A stretch of DNA of 64,000 bases from Sipunculus nudus. Lineage: Eukaryota > Annelida > Sipuncula > Golfingiida > Sipunculidae. The notes under the pieces are model-generated. The model searched no databases, was not told the DNA's origin, and was given only the letters and a program-made list of their open reading frames with translations. The DNA is taken from assembly GCA_026874595.1 (NCBI GenBank), contig CM049322.1, forward strand, positions 38,907,340 through 38,971,339, in the 5' to 3' direction. Of the stretch, positions 46,261-61,639 are shown one piece after another. The position numbers and the translations under genes were made by a program. How positions within the stretch are numbered: the stretch's first letter is position 1; each line of letters opens with the position of its first letter.

Positions 46261-49200
46261 TCCACAATACCTGCAGAAGAAAGTGTAATGAAACAATAAT
46301 TTAAGCATGACTAACATTTTCATGATTTTAACATTTTTGTTGTCATATAATGTTTATTCATTATACCTACAGCTTAAAAACAAGTGTCTTAATCAGTTTG
46401 GTTTCTTGGATTTTCTCCCTTTTGGTACTTTCTATTAAATGTTAACTTGTTTCATTTATTTATTGACAAATGCACCACTATCACCGGAGGTGCTACGAAG
46501 CACAGCTTTTATCAATACACCTTGGATTAATACCCACAACCCTAACTAATTTTATTTTTCCTCACATAAAAATACAACTTAAGGCTACTACTCTACATAA
46601 AATATTTCAAAGTTTGCCAACACACACAAAAGACCAGTAAGTGTATATAGCTAATAAATCGATTTGTTCCCTACCGAACAGACCATAAGACTTTCCAATA
46701 AATGTATATAAAAATACACAAACTATTGTGTTTGTTTTTTCAATATATGGTATCTGCCAATATTTCGTTCTTAAACCGTCGGCTTGCTATTGTACATGAT
46801 TGTGCATCAGTTGTTTATTGCGCAATTTAAAATCAAGAATTTTCAAGCTGAAAGTTGTTGTTTCCTCTTTGTTTCTTCTCTTATATTTCTCCTGCACACT
46901 CAAGATATGATCAATGGTCTGGTTATGATAAACATACACACACGGACTGCGTTTAATCACATACAAATATTCACACTCAGAACCACAGGTGAATAAGAAA
47001 GTTGATATTTTAAGCTAACATTTCACAAGGAAGATCTCCTAATACGGAATATTCATATGGGAGGGGGAGGTCAAGTAAGACTGAGGTCATATAAGAGATC
47101 AAAGGGTCGAAATGAAGAAAGCTGTTTCATATAAACTACTTAAGATTTGAAGTATGTACATGGTGTGAATGAATAAGGATAGCTTAACCATTTCTTTACA
47201 ATTTCTAGTTTAAACTGTCATTAAGGCCCGACCCAACTTAAAAAAATCGCTTTATCAAAACAAGGAGTTTTTTTTATTTTCTCCAGTTGTACTAAATTAT
47301 ATGTGACGTAGCACATTACGTGTGTGATTTTGAAAAAATGTTCTCAATGACAAGTATTTATTAAATCATGATATAGATGTCTATATGATGACACGTCATA
47401 CTATGAGGAACAAGGCACTGTAATTTGTTTAATATATGCTGTTATCCCCTTGGTGCTGCTCATGAATGTAAGATCTAAATTCACATTGCTACATTTTTTC
47501 TTTATGGCAATAGTTTCATAAATGAATACAAATTACATCAGGAAAATATCAAAAAGAGATGATGTATTTTGACCAAAAGGAAGTATTATTTTATCCGTAA
47601 GTTCAGTGATCTTTATAGGCGGTCCCGCTTAGCCAGGTTGATGCGATTCACCATGGTTCTGTTTCATTGTAGCACAGACGGGTCCTTTGGTTCAAGCCGC
47701 CCTATTAGGTAATGGGGCTCTGTCATTCATGAGGAGAGCGCGTATATATTATATATACATATATATTTATATATACATGAAAAAAAAATATTTGAAATTG
47801 TAAAATATGTAAAACTATGCATGATGTAAATGCATGGAATAAAAACCATAAAGAAAATGTGCGGTGGCACTAATACCTGCAAAGACGGAAGACACCTTAA
47901 ATTGGCTTCTTTGATCATATGCTAAAGGGCTTTTTAACGGTAAAGAACAATTAAATAAAAATATATACGATTTTAATATGGAGGGGGAAATAACATTTCG
48001 AATGTGCAAAATTAGGTCTTGTGGAAATATCCATGATTCAATAAGTCCATCTGAAATTATTGACCTCTGATTATCAGTGTTGTCAGCACCTTTATTTTGG
48101 AAGTAATATAAACTTCTTCCGGCACAAAATAGCTAGAGTTTGTTAATAATTACCCACAGTATGTTATAAATCCAATAAATCTTTCAAGTAGGGAAACTGG
48201 ATAGCTGGCTTTATCTTCTCGAAAAAATGTTCACCATTTGTTTTGTTTTGTATGTAGGGGTTAATATCAAGTGTCAATATTGATGTGTGTTTTTTCTTTG
48301 GATTCGAGAATTCGTGGATTACTATGAGCTACGAAAACCGCGAGAATAAAAATCCCAACTTATATTTCTGAATCTACGGTATATATATATATATATTACA
48401 TTAATACAAGACCAGTTGATTGCAGAGTACGCCTAGGCGTAAAATCATTTTTATGTTTGCCAACAATATGATGACTCATCCGCGGAATTGATGGAAAATG
48501 ACAATGAGGCTATTTATAGGGATTAGTTCTCGACGGTAAGCGAATACGGTGCTAATGATCTATCTGCTTACCAGTCAGGTTACATATAGGCTAACTTTAG
48601 TGTTTATATTTTACATATTGGTTACTGATAATATTTCTTTCAAACCTGTTTGCTCTACTCCTGCATATGAGCGTATATGGTTCTTTTCCTGCTCAACGTC
48701 AAATTAAAGAATTTTAAGGCTTTAAATCATTGCTATTTCTTTGTTTCTTCTAATAGTTTCTTCCGCTTACGCAAGATCGGACCAGTGGTTTTGTCTGGAT
48801 AAACATGGGCATGGGCTGTGTTTACTCTCTTGGAACCATAACACGGATGAACATGTGAAAAGGAAATAGTGAATCCTCGAAAACCTTTGCTGCAAAGTCT
48901 CTTTATTCAGTCAAAATAAACTACTAGCTTGATATTATTTAGGTATAATTGAACATAGTTATGTAACTTTGTAGACGAATCAGATGTAATAAAGTATCGG
49001 ATTGTTCTTCCTGTGTTTGTCGGTGTTTTGTTTGCTACAATGCAAACTCGGCAAGGTATTAATAAGGCTCTCAATGTTTCAATTACATGGAAACTCATTA
49101 TAACAGCGCACAAGGAATACATATATTTTTGACGCAGTGGCTCCATATAATATTCCCTTTACATCGACATCTGTTTAACCACTGCCTTATTTAGGACATT

Positions 49201-49370
49201 TGTCTAGTTTCATCACCAGGCGCTGATAAATGAACAATAATTGTAATCAGACTAAGAAGTAGAAGTTATATAGTAGTAGCTGCTGCAGTAAGAATTGATT
49301 TCAAATTGGTTATTTGTAAGTATTATAACTAGATGTATCATAGTTATAATCATTGCATTTATTTTGTTCA

Positions 49371-49410
<40 letters not shown>

Positions 49411-50093
49411 TTATATTTATCATTCTTTAGAATAGTATTACCCAGAAATTGTTCAAGATCCCAATTTCAAATTTTGTATGTTTAATTTATTTTTGAGTCC
49501 TAATAAACTGGTTTGTAACATTTTGCAACTTTTATATTTACCTGAGTGAATTCAGTAGAGCGCAATTGCCAGCATTTTCTGTTTGGTAGCATTGCCTCAA
49601 TCACTCCAACAAAGGGTTTAAATAAAGGTTCATGTACCGTATTACGTTTCGTATCATGAGGGAAGAGTCGCAATACGTCTCATATCGGGAAGTGACACAT
49701 GAATCTATCTCCGGCTGAATGAACCTTCATGGATATGTCCAATCAGTTTTACAGATATTATAACATGTGCATGATACTAGACCGTTAATTTCACTCCTGC
49801 TTTCTTTATGTCAACATTGATTATGTATCCAAGACTATAGTGGACTACTATTTGAACAGTTCTGCAATAGCAATATAAGGAAATATCAAGGCAAAACTGA
49901 ATAATTGTTTTACTGGATTCGGTTGCAAAAAGTATTTTTCCTTTTTTAAATTTATCCTTTCGAGTCAAACTAAGTTGGACTTTTTCAGCTGGCTTGAGGA
50001 AAACTAAAATATTGGGATGAAGCAGAAATAAATGATGTTAAAAACGCTTGTTTGACACCTTTTTGTATAAAACTTTTCCATTGGTATTATATA

Positions 50094-50139
<46 letters not shown>

Positions 50140-50347
50140 GATGTTTAAAGGGACTGATGCAATGGCACCAGGCAGCAATAAAAGGATCGCGGACCAAGGG
50201 CTCCTTGACCCCACAGAAGGTTCTATAAAAATTTGATCAGCATTTCTGTATAACAATTATTTTATACGAACTAGTGGAAATGGTGTTTATATCTTCAGGC
50301 CAAGATTTGGACACTTTATTGTCAGCGTTTGTTTTACTTTCTCCGTC
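45192..50347. other. A2 counterpart of A1 7527-12718
   Basis: Same content as A1: unrecognised frame 45483-45677, TA run 46196-46258 (shorter than A1), ATT microsatellite about 49372-49410, TA run about 50093-50136. No gene. Confidence 0.4.
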
Positions 50348-50579
50348 TCACCGGCAAATATACGGTAGACGACAGACGTGACATATCCAGATTTTGATAC
50401 CAGCAAGTTTTTCTGCGTTGCTTAATTTTTCCCCCATGTTGTAATCCAGGTCATTATTTTGTACCTCAAGATGGATGAATTTATGACAGTCTGGTCTTCC
50501 GTTCACCACTGGCCAGAACTTTTTGTGATGTGAGCAAACAAGTTCTGTTTGCCAGTGTTGTTACAGGTGTGCTAGACTT

Positions 50580-50885
50580 TCACTGTGCAAATTTATGGAC
50601 AGCGACGCTGGTCAAAGGTGTTCGAGCAAACTCTAACAGCTCCAGTGTTTGAATCCGACGGATTGCTCTGATTTCATCCAACAGGTCAGGAGAAGTGTCA
50701 TCATCATTGTCTTTGCCATCATTATTATACGTTACGATTCTCTGTCCAGATTCAGTATTGCGGTTTAACCTCCATTCTTGCAGTGTTTTCAGCGGGAAGT
50801 TTGTGAGGATGACGTCGTCAAGTTCTTGTATTGTGTATCCACAGAGCAAGGTAAACCATACATCCCACCCGACAACTTGAGCCAT
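50580..50885 (-). pseudogene. Possible Death-domain-like exon relic, A2 copy
   Basis: Identical protein to 12951-13256; the adjoining Cys/His-rich frame is at 50348-50560. See the A1 entry for the reasoning and doubts. Confidence 0.3.
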
Positions 50886-51498
50886 GATAATGCTAGAGCG
50901 TTTAAATGTTGAAGCAGATGGAGATGTCTCTCATCACGTGATTTCAATGTTAGTTTGTTCAATATTCCCCCGTTTATGGACAGATATTTAACATAAACTA
51001 GGACAGTATATTTGTCTGTGATCTCTAGATCTATCACTTCAGGTAGGACTAGGTCACAATCTGCGTGTTCCTATAGATAACTCAGATGTAACGATGTTTG
51101 CACCTTGGCCATGTCCCCTTTCCTCTTTATGTAGTTCCATATGTTAATTATAATAATAATAATATATTATTCATATGGCGCCAATTCTCCGATGATCGGA
51201 CTCACAGCGCAATTCACACAGACACACATACCAACATACAATTCCATGGAAATTTACTCCCTGTGCTTGACCTAAGAAAAAAAATATGCATATTAATTAC
51301 CATAAAGATGCCAAAAGAGATACGTTGTTAAATTATTTCTAAATGATACAATAGTTGGAGATTTTCTAAGTGATATGGGATGTGAATATCAAACTCTTGG
51401 GGCTAATAAACGGAAGGAACGTTCATCGAGTTTGTTTCATATTACACTTTTGTACTTTAAGAAAATTTCCACCAAAGGCCGATAGGTTATTATTTTTC

Positions 51499-51654
51499 CA
51501 GGCAAATATGATGGAAGTGAGATATCGAAACGGCGACATCGCGATAAACATAGAACAGCAATTTTGTATTGTGTGCGGTACTTCACAGGAAGCCAATGGA
51601 GCTTTTAAAGCAGCGGCGTGACGTGGTCGGTTCTACAATGTTCTTCCGTTCTAA
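51499..51654 (-). mobile_element. HWLPV-type LINE remnant, A2 copy
   Basis: Same as 13870-14025, including the in-frame stop before K-L-H-W-L-P-V. Confidence 0.7.
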
Positions 51655-52842
51655 AGCATGACTAAATGCAATTATCCTAGCGGACTCCTCGGGGGGAAAC
51701 ATAAAATGGAAGTGTAGTTTCTTTTACACATCATTATGCATAAAGGCAAAAACCATCAAGGAATACGGTTTTCAAAAAATAATCCTCTACTTGCAGTGAG
51801 GGACTAAAGCAGGTTTGACCTGACATTTGAACCAGTTACTGTCTCACTTGTATGATCAGTAAATGTCAACAACATATGACATTCGATCTCTTAGCACCCG
51901 TGTTCACATGAAATAATAGTTAATCCCTATTTATGCAGGTCACCCTTTTGCATCATGTTCAAAAGACCTAAAATACATCACCGTCCATTTTCCCTATTTA
52001 ACAATTCTGGAAATAGTGGTGTTACGTGATCTATCCAAGGAAGCACGTGCATCCGTTTTTGTTTATATATCCGCATCATGGATATTACACCAAAAAGAGA
52101 TCGACAGGTTTATCAAGGTATAGAATATGTTCACGGACAAATACCTTTTGTTGGTTATATATGGAATGGACGTGGACGAAGAATACTCTCTGTTTCCTCC
52201 AATTAATTTAATTTTTGTAAGTTACACTTCTCAGGCGAAATGGCTTGATTTCTGTTTGAAAGGGTGCAGTGGCGAATGGCATAAAAGCACGAGAAACGTG
52301 TATGAGACGTGCTTTAGACGTACGTGTGGCCGCTCGACGTCCTTGTGCAACGACCCGCAAACCCACACAAAGAATACAACTTAATGATATTACTCAGGTC
52401 TCCTGCACTCACTGAAGCCTTTCGGCCTGGTATTCTACTCAGATGCAGGTGTTCTTCGACTAGACAACGAGGAGCACCAATGAGGCTTAGATATTAAAGA
52501 CCCAGACTACCGGAGATACGAAGGTCTGGAGGAACCACTTGAGCTTAAATGTCTGATTAGGAACAAATACGAAACACGGTTCTGGCGTACTTCTCTAATA
52601 TTTAGATAATCCTTTGTACTCAATATTCTCTCAAACCGCGTTGCGTCAGACACTGTGTTTTACCTCATTTAAAGGTGATTGTTCCCCCAGTGAAGTCGGT
52701 GATATATCAGTTAGTTACCAGTTAGTTTTTTATACGTTTAGATGGTCAAATTCAAATAGGTAACAATACCGAAAAATAACCCTGGCCACGAACATTTTTA
52801 TTGCTAATATTTTCATATTTTGAAATAAAGATAAATACGTTG

Positions 52843-52894
<52 letters not shown>

Positions 52895-52900
52895 ATATAT

Positions 52901-53066
52901 GTACAAATACACAGAGGGGTTGGGGATCTGTCATGGCCAAGTGGGCTAAGGCAGCCGCACCGGAAATCGGAAGATCGTGGGTTCGTATCCCACTGGCAGT
53001 GAACCACTTTTCTGAGTATACCCTTTCCATCTATAAAACAATGAACCAGCATGGCTATTCATACAT
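52901..53066 (+). repeat. tRNA-derived SINE copy 1, A2
   Basis: Counterpart of 15268-15432; preceded by a TA microsatellite a few bases longer than in A1. Confidence 0.75.
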
Positions 53067-53165
53067 CTATATATATATAATATATGCCGTACACCAAATA
53101 AAGCCATAAGTTCTCACTGCTGCATGCAAAAGTTGCCGTGCCGACACGTGTAGTAGGTGAGACTA

Positions 53166-53208
53166 TGACGTCACTACCATGACGTCACTTCGCTGGTTCC
53201 TATAAAAG
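53166..53208 (+). promoter_or_regulatory. Paired CRE plus TATA, A2 copy
   Basis: TGACGTCA at 53166-53173 and 53180-53187, TATAAAAG at 53201-53208. Confidence 0.45.
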
Positions 53209-53209
53209 T

Positions 53210-53375
53210 GTACAAATACACAGAGGGGTTGGGGATCTGTCATGGCCAAGTGGACTAAGGCAGCTGCACCGGAAATCGAAAGATCGTGGGTTCGATTCCC
53301 ACTGGTAGTGAACCACTTTTCTGTGTATACCCTTTCCATCTATAAAACAATGAACCAGCATGGCTATTCATACAT

Positions 53376-53377
<2 letters not shown>
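53210..53377 (+). repeat. tRNA-derived SINE copy 2, A2
   Basis: Counterpart of 15577-15743, with perfect consensus B box; followed by TA and AG microsatellites. Confidence 0.75.
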
Positions 53378-53445
<68 letters not shown>

Positions 53446-53449
53446 GGAA

Positions 53450-56400
53450 GATAAATCAGTATTGTCATATATAATCCTATCACCTTAGTAAGGACTCCTT
53501 TTTTTATTTATATTTGTTCTTTTAGCAAGCGTAATTTGGAGCGAAAATAGGGCGTAGAACAGGTGCGACACTGAATGAGCTAGTCATACTGCTGAAAGGA
53601 TTTAACCCGATTTTCTTATAAGAACGGTTGTCGTGCCTTTTTTCTAGGGTCGCCCCTAATTGTATCATGACATAAAGAAACGGGTAAATAGAGAGTATGA
53701 CTCAGCTTACTTGAAATCATCATTGACAACTCGGCTTGTGTTCACTCATGGTTAATTCACTTCTGTAAATACGTAAAATTACAATGGTTATATAAAATAG
53801 ACATCTTAACAAAACGTTTTATCCAAACCGACGAGCAGAACACTCGTGAAAATACAAACACAGGTCCTGTGACTCCATTGCTTTGTTTATTCAGGTCAAA
53901 CAACTGTGGCCGAGTATTGGAAATTCCAAATTGTAGCACCATCTCTCAGCGGATAGTAAAACTAAAATAAATCGGATTATGGGGGTTGACATACCTAGAT
54001 GCATAAAAAATCACAAAAAAATTAAATTAAATAGCATCAGGTAATAGGTCACACTATGCAAGTTTAATTACTTTTTAAATTTAAAATAAACTTAAATACA
54101 AAGTGAAAATTGGCTTTTAATTTCTTAGAGAGCAGGCAAACAAGCGTGTTCAGGGTTAGTTCCATTTGTTGTGACCTGCAGGCTGGATAGAAAATGCAGG
54201 ATAGAGCAGGGCTAATTAGGCAGGAACTTGGGTGGGGTACTCTCTGTGACTAATTGGCTGACGTGTTAGCAAATGAGAGCTTGGTTTAGTGGTGGTAGTG
54301 GATTGGGCTGTTCCACACAATAACGTGTGAACATATTAGCAAAGCATGTAGACTATGTACTAAAATTTGAAAAAAAAGACCACACTAAAATATGATATGT
54401 ATATATATATATATGTATAAACAAACAATAAATGATTTTAATCAGAGTTTATGTTTACCATATAATTATTTAAGTGCATAAATGATTTATTTTTATATAC
54501 ATTTCATAAGAAAATTTAGAAATAAACATACGGTGAATAGATTATCCCTACAATATTATCAGAATTTTAAAAACAAATATTGAAAACAATATATATGGAT
54601 AAGATATTATCGTTTGAAGTTAATAACACGTTTGTTAAAATTAATTAATTACTAGATTTGGATTTAATTACATATGTATCATAACCGTTGATAAAATACA
54701 ATATTAAATACACAATTTTCTTTATAAAAACTACCATAATTTTATTAAACATATTGGAAATCTATGATATGGATTAACATAGCCAATTAAAAAGGTAATG
54801 AATTTCAAAATCAAAATTTCTGAAAAAGACATATGTAATATTCACAAAAAAATGATACTGTGTTATTTATTAAAACTATACAATTGTCTAGGGCAGTCCA
54901 GTTTCTTTATATGAATCGGGCGCAACCAGTTACTCTTGTTATTATACACCACCGACCACTCTGCAAGAAAAAAATGAAAGACCTGTTATTATTATTATCA
55001 TAAAATGGTTGAACAATTACCCATATCTTGATTAATAGATTAATGATGTGACGGGAAAATTAATTGTCAAAGATTATATATATATATTTTTTTACTTCCT
55101 AGCAATTGAATTATTGATTTATCCACAGTTTATGTCATCCTGATTCATAAGCTGTGGATGTTAAAAACATCCAAAGGTTTCTTAACTGAGAGAGGGAGCT
55201 TTTCCGTATTACTGTCTGCTCGGCCATAACACCAAGAATCCCCCCCCCCCCCCCCCGATCCGTTACACATTCGCCTACGAGTGAGGCAAGGCCTTCTTAT
55301 TAAACTACGGAAATCAGCTTGGGCTAAGTCGACCAAGAAAAAAACCGACGGTTCATCGGCTGATAATCAAACTTACGATCTGTGCTCTGTTGAGTTTTTT
55401 TGCACTGCCTGGCCGACAGAAACCGGTCAAATGCAAAATTTAACATACAACATGAACCTAAAAAAATTATATTACTACGAGAAATACATTTGAACTATGA
55501 TAATTTGCAAATTTAAGATAAAATAGATCCGCATTTTCACCATAAACGTATCGACATGTGCAAAACGACTGAATGTTAGGACTTTCCAGTTAATATCTGA
55601 ATTCTGAAGAAATTTACATATTATAAATGAGAACCTCACCCTATGAAGTCTGACTACGTTATACAAAGTCATTAAAGAGAACAATAGTTGAAGAAAAAGA
55701 AAACCCTCATTTTTTGTGAAGGTGCCTCTAAATTTTCTCTTGACTTTAAAAATTCTTTCAGTGTGGGAAGTGGAAACCCTCTACCATATCCTCTCCTTTT
55801 ACCTGTAATTCACTTTCATTATAAACATGGTTAAAGATATTACAGTAGATCGCCGTTTTTCCGAAAGCGTAGAGGGACGTGCTTTTCTTTCGGAAATATT
55901 ACTAAACAAAAAAATAAGTCAGAGATCAAGCGTCAACTCGTACGACAGTTAATGATCAATTTAACGCCATTTTACTGAGAGGAAACCATGTTTATTTTCC
56001 ACCTACGTAATTGACAGAAAAAAAATTGGTTCAATGCGTTTGATTGTTCAAAATGAGTCTTTTTTGTTTTCAGATACGTGCGTGACCTTCCTCGCACAGA
56101 TTCACCGGATTGAAGGGTCAAATGACATTGCCATTGGTAAAGCTTGGTTAGTTTCTTAAACTGCCTAAAGGGGTAACAAAGTGGCACACGCAAACGAGTG
56201 AAATGCAAGAGAATGAAAGTTTTTGAACGGTAATAGAAGCTAGTTATAATTTACAGATCTAACGTAGGTTAAAACTCATTGAATACCTTGACCGACGTCG
56301 CATATTTTACTTCCTGACTCCGTTTTATAAGAATGTTCTCTCACTTGTTTAAATCTGGATGATGGCTGGTTTGTCACCACGGTCGTGCCCCTCAAGGATT

Positions 56401-58851
56401 ATCAGCTTTACATCAAAGCGTAACGCCGTCGGTTTTCTCTTCTTTGACTGTATATCACTGATAACTGACAGCAAGACGATCGTGTTTGAGTTGTGTTATT
56501 CTTGGCAGTGAAGTGAAATGAAGAATAAGCTGAATAGCAGCACGTTTAAAAAGATGACACCAATTGCTCTTAGGAAATGAACTGATCATTTGTATGGCCA
56601 GACCTGTTTTTTTTTTTGGCCTTCCACATAAACCTGTTCGAGCAAAAGCGTTGTAATACCTCACCAATATACATGCGAGTAAACTGCTCAGTTATTGGTT
56701 TGCCTTCCCAACGAATTTTACTTGCTTGAGTACAAACGAGATATAGTTGATAACACACAAGTGCTTTCGGTGAAACTGCTCAGCCGCTTTCTGGGGGTAT
56801 AGGGAACTCAGCGTTGCACGACTAGTTGTAGTTTTTACACCTTTGCCCGGCGACAACATTGGCCCAGAACTAATTGTGTAAGGTAACCACTGGGCCTCAA
56901 ACACCTGGTTGCAGGCCCTGTGGGTCGTGATTACGAACAAATATCATTTGAGATATTTACATGCTTAAAAGAGATTTCATATATACGGATACATTTTCAG
57001 TTCCCGATTTTAATTTTAGGTTAAAACGAATTTTCGCAAACTCGGCATTTGGTAAAACGGCGCTCTATTTCAAACGCAGCCGAGTTTCAGAGTCCATGCC
57101 CAATGTTGTTATATTTATATAAGATAAATAATTTACCCTTCCTCTTTACATAATCGGTAAATAGTTCAGTTGACGGAATGTATAGGAATGTCGCATTGTC
57201 CTGCCCTCTGTCCATCCGTTCACGGGGTACAAAACCTAATCGCTGACCCAAGAAACTTCTAAGTGATCATCCGGGAAGTTATAATAAAAATCTGCTTGGA
57301 AACCTGCTGTTCGGTCACAACAGTGTTTCTTATTGATGAATCCATTTTAGATTGATAGATTGGATTGACATATCGGTTTGATTTTCGGGTCACGAGGTCA
57401 AAGGTCATGGTCACATGACCCGCTTCTTTAAAAGATTGTGATTGCATTTTAACAATTTTTTTCACCCCAATCCTTCCTTTTTACCTTTATAGCTGACATG
57501 TCTATAGGGAAAGAACCCTTTTTTGGTATTGGAATCACAAGGTCAAACGTCAATGTCAGAGGATCCATTTGTTCCAGATGAAAACTCCAGTCTGGATTAC
57601 CAAATTGGTTTCATACTTGACTTATATATAAAACATCGATAAAGAAAAAAATTCTTTTGATTTTGGAGTTTGAGGTCAAAGTTCAAGGTAACCGGGTTCA
57701 CTTTCTTTTAAAGAGTGTTGATGCATTTAAAGCAAAATTTATCATCACATTATAATACATCAGATATAATTATCCAGTCATCACTCAGCCCACACTGGCA
57801 TATTGAAGGCATTACTAACCTATCAGTGGTCTAATTATGTCAATAAATAGTGGATGGATTTTGATGAAAATTTTGTCATTTCTCAGATTATTCGCCTACT
57901 ATGTCAAGGGGGATGGTTACAGGACCCCCATTGTAAAAAAGGATCATACAAATATCCTTATAGCTCAGCTGAGCGTGGAGACCAATGGGTCCCGATAAAT
58001 TCAACGCACAGGGATTTATTATGCCTTCTTTTGCAAAACAAACACTGAAATCATATCATTTTATTGTGTATCACTTGTTTTATTAGCACGTATTTCACAA
58101 TTATAGTACACATGTGTATGGTACTTTGTACAATCACATCTAAATCACGCATAACAATGAAATTCAAAGAAACAATCATGAGATGCTGTGTAAAAGGACA
58201 GCAGTCCGTAAAATTCTGACTTGAATTAATCATCATCACAATTAAACCTTCGGTAATCTTCCAGGTAGTTTATAAATAATTGTTTTAATTCTGTGCACAT
58301 ATCAGTTAAACCCCTCTACAATTCATGTAAATTGTACAATCAATGTTATTCCTCAAGCATTAAGCATTCGTATGTCTTCTATTTATTTTATACAACTTCA
58401 AGACCGATAGGAAATTTGTAAAGTGAAATATATATTCTAGTAGATAAGCCGACAAGCTTAGTATCCTATCTTTCAAACAAGTTTTTACCGTACTGGCCAT
58501 TACAGTCATTTCAGTAACATATGATCAAGGAAATCTATCGGCATTTCGTACAGAGTAAAAATGCATATACCAATAACGCAGAACTGCAGAAATATCACGT
58601 TTATATATGTTTACATAAGCAGTTAATTGCATTGACCTCTTATACTTTACATCAAGTAAACGTTCTATAAACAATTATGAATCGACAGAGTGACTCTGGC
58701 TTTATCAAAACATATATAAGGTGCACGGCGTAGGTATACACTTATCGTCTATATTCAGTTAAACATATTCAATGACTAATATTAAACTAAAAGTAACACG
58801 GTTCAAACGTTCATTTATGAAAATAAACAATCACATTGATAAAATAGAAAA
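53450..58851. other. A2 counterpart of A1 15815-21214
   Basis: AT-rich, no gene; AGGTCA repeats at about 57337-57747 and the candidate AATAAA at 58382-58387 (minus strand). Apparently identical to A1 from about 55257 onward. Confidence 0.4.
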
Positions 58852-59875
58852 TCAATTTGAAGAATGACCGTTACATTTCAGTCTTTGATAGAATTCCTCC
58901 CTGGTTTTGCGGTTTGTTAATAGGTATATGAACAACGGGCTTATATCATAAAATGACAATAACATTTCTAACACCATAAGTATCCCCCGAGACTGAATAA
59001 AATCTTGAAAAACTATACTAACAAATCGACCCACCGCCATGGGAACATGGCACAGAATAAACATAGTAGTAGTAACGAAGGATGTTAATCTAAATCGGGA
59101 AATGACGCTTTCCCAATCGTTATTACCTGACTGCCCCGGCCTTGCTTTTTTAGCTTTAACAAGATATGACATAATTGCAATGTTACAAGCTATCAAGATT
59201 GCCATACTTATAAAATAAATAGCGATAGTGATAACCGTACCTACACGTATAGCAAAGGGTGAACACTTCTCACTCTTGTAATCATTTAGTGTAAGAGGGA
59301 CGGCACAGACAATTAGATTAAAAGTAACGATAAAAGCGGTAGAAATCGCAATCCTCTTATGTGACCAGAGTCTAGCTGCCGAAAATGGCAGAGCCATTCC
59401 TCCAAGTTGCATACATGCTATTGCCGAGATAAGAAAGTTGATGCAGTCATGGCAAAATGCAGTTGTAAACATAAACCAGGGGCAAATATGTCCTGGTTGG
59501 GTAAAAACATAGCCATAATGAATTAAAACCAGTTGGGCAGCGCTGCGTAAAATCAGACACACAGACAAAGCAATATAGTATATTGATACGGCTTTTGAGA
59601 TCATGCTTGTTTTACATATCACTAATATGGCCAATAGGTTTAGGGGAAGCGAAGCCGACCTGAAGGTTGTTGTTACGATTTGTGAAACGTCCTCTATCTT
59701 TGTGCCATGGTCGCCAGGAAAGGTTGACGGTGGAACATCAAAAGCGCCCCCTGTGCCTCCATGAGTAACAATATTGGTTTGTTTGGTTTGCGTATCATGC
59801 TCGATGGTCCTTGGATTTATTGTGAAACTTTCATTGACACCAACATATGCCAAGGCATCACTGCTTAGAAGGCCA
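58852..59875 (-). CDS. GPCR gene 3, exon 2: class A 7TM receptor, A-type copy
   Basis: Protein identical to gene 1 over the exon, and I see no nucleotide difference. All statements on topology and unusual motifs for gene 1 apply. Together with identical flanks, this points to a very recent copy of gene 1, or to the same locus assembled twice. Confidence 0.88.
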
Positions 59876-61549
59876 CTGAAGAGGAATTTGTATTCATATT
59901 ATACCTTTAACTAATATTAGAAAACAGTAATATGAATATGGTTTTGTTTTAATTGTTACATCATGAGGCTGTTCATCAACTTAACCATAGTAATATGTAT
60001 TAATCCTTCTTCCTACGTCCAATCACTGGATACTGTGAGCAGAAAAATTAATCATGTTTAACATTTTTTTAAAACTTTATGGTAGAGTCAAATACAATGC
60101 ACTTATGCGGACCCTAGATGTACAAATACATAACAAAAAAATTATACAAAGATATATACGTACAGCTAAGAATATAAAAAAGAGGTATGAAAGTTTTGAC
60201 AAGTTTGGCAAAATAAGGACCGGACTACGCGGTAATACACAAAAGCCAAACATACAATTTATTTATACTACCGGGCTGTTCACAACTTCATTTACAATAA
60301 GAAAGTTTATTGGGTATCACTTTAGCATAATAAGCTCGACTTGGGCGATATATCTATTTCATGCAGAATAATTGTATTTTTAATTTCAGACAGATACGAG
60401 AATAAACAAAACACTTTTTACACCTGATTAAAGTACATGTTATATTTTGTTATTTTTTCTAAGAATTATAAAAATTATAAGACAGCTTTCATGCCCGGAA
60501 AAGCTTTAAATCATGAAAGGTAAATTTTATTTCTTTTAAAAAGCATATAACATAATTTTATAAAATTTCGTTTTTTTTACCTTATTTTAGTATATACTAT
60601 ATTTTGTCATTTAATACTGTAGAGGATAAGCATTACTTGGCAGTATAGAAATGTCTGATACATTTCAAATATCGACATAATCTGCTACTTTATATTTATC
60701 TGATATCCTCAAAGTCAAGTTATTAATATTTACTTTTCTGGCGGACTTTATTGTTGGGACTTTCAGCATCTATCGCCAATAGTAACTTCAGCTGTAGTGA
60801 AACCGCATTAACAGCAAAATACATTTATTTTTTTGTTGCACAACATTCTAGTACAGGATAATTATTGAAGTGAATGTTACCTGTATTGCTGGAACACATT
60901 TGATCAAAAACATCAAATAAATGAAAATTGTAAAATTGTTTTAGAGAGTCGAAAATCTGTTATAGTTATTAACAGCACCAGCTGTTTTGATCAGCTGAAA
61001 TAGTTAGGACTTGTGACCCTTTGTTGAAGGATTAGTTACACTTTTGATTTAAACTCTATCGAAATACATGTTGAAGTTCTTTTTTTTACATGTATAAGTT
61101 TGAAAGTTCCAAAATGTTATGGGTGCATTTCAATGAAATTCAGAACACAAGTAACCTAATTATTAAGATACTTTCTTGATTCACACAATATCCAACTAGA
61201 AATTCAACATGCAACATACCAGAGTCAGCAATCTATTTAGTTCTTTTAAATCAATTCAATTAAATTTCATTCAATATTTAAAAAACAATTATAACTCAAT
61301 GAATGAAATCTAATTATCGTTTGATGGACATAAAAACAAAAAGACTTTAGTCCAAATAAAATTTGAAATCTTTATTTTGAGCGATTTATACAACCCATGC
61401 CCAAAAGCAATTGCATGAACATAAAAACAGCACAATTTACACTTGTGCCTTTTTGTTTAAACGAAACTGATTAAAATAAAAACTAAAACACCTGAAATAA
61501 GGAAATATACAATGTGGGAAAAAACGATTTAAAAAGATTAAGACCTTAC
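59876..61549 (-). other. Predicted intron of GPCR gene 3
   Basis: 1674 nt, same as the intron of gene 1 as far as seen. Confidence 0.55.
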
Positions 61550-61572
61550 CTACTCAATGTAGACGAATCCAT
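61550..61572 (-). CDS. GPCR gene 3, predicted exon 1
   Basis: ATG at 61572-61570 and GTAAGG donor at 61549-61544; joins exon 2 in phase exactly as in gene 1. Confidence 0.6.
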
Positions 61573-61639
61573 GATATATCAGTCAGGTCACCGGAGTAGA
61601 CGCTCTTAGTGCTTGTCTGTTTATGGTTGTGAATCGGTC

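Larger units (their letters stand above)
37663..60041. repeat. Tandem unit A2 (22.4 kb)
   Basis: Second copy of the long unit. The coordinate offset to A1 is 37662 at the start, drifts with poly-C, poly-T and TA-repeat lengths (37627 at lowest), and is a constant 37637 from about A1 17620 onward. All A1 features have counterparts here. Relative to A1, substitutions are concentrated in the first ~8.4 kb. Confidence 0.95.
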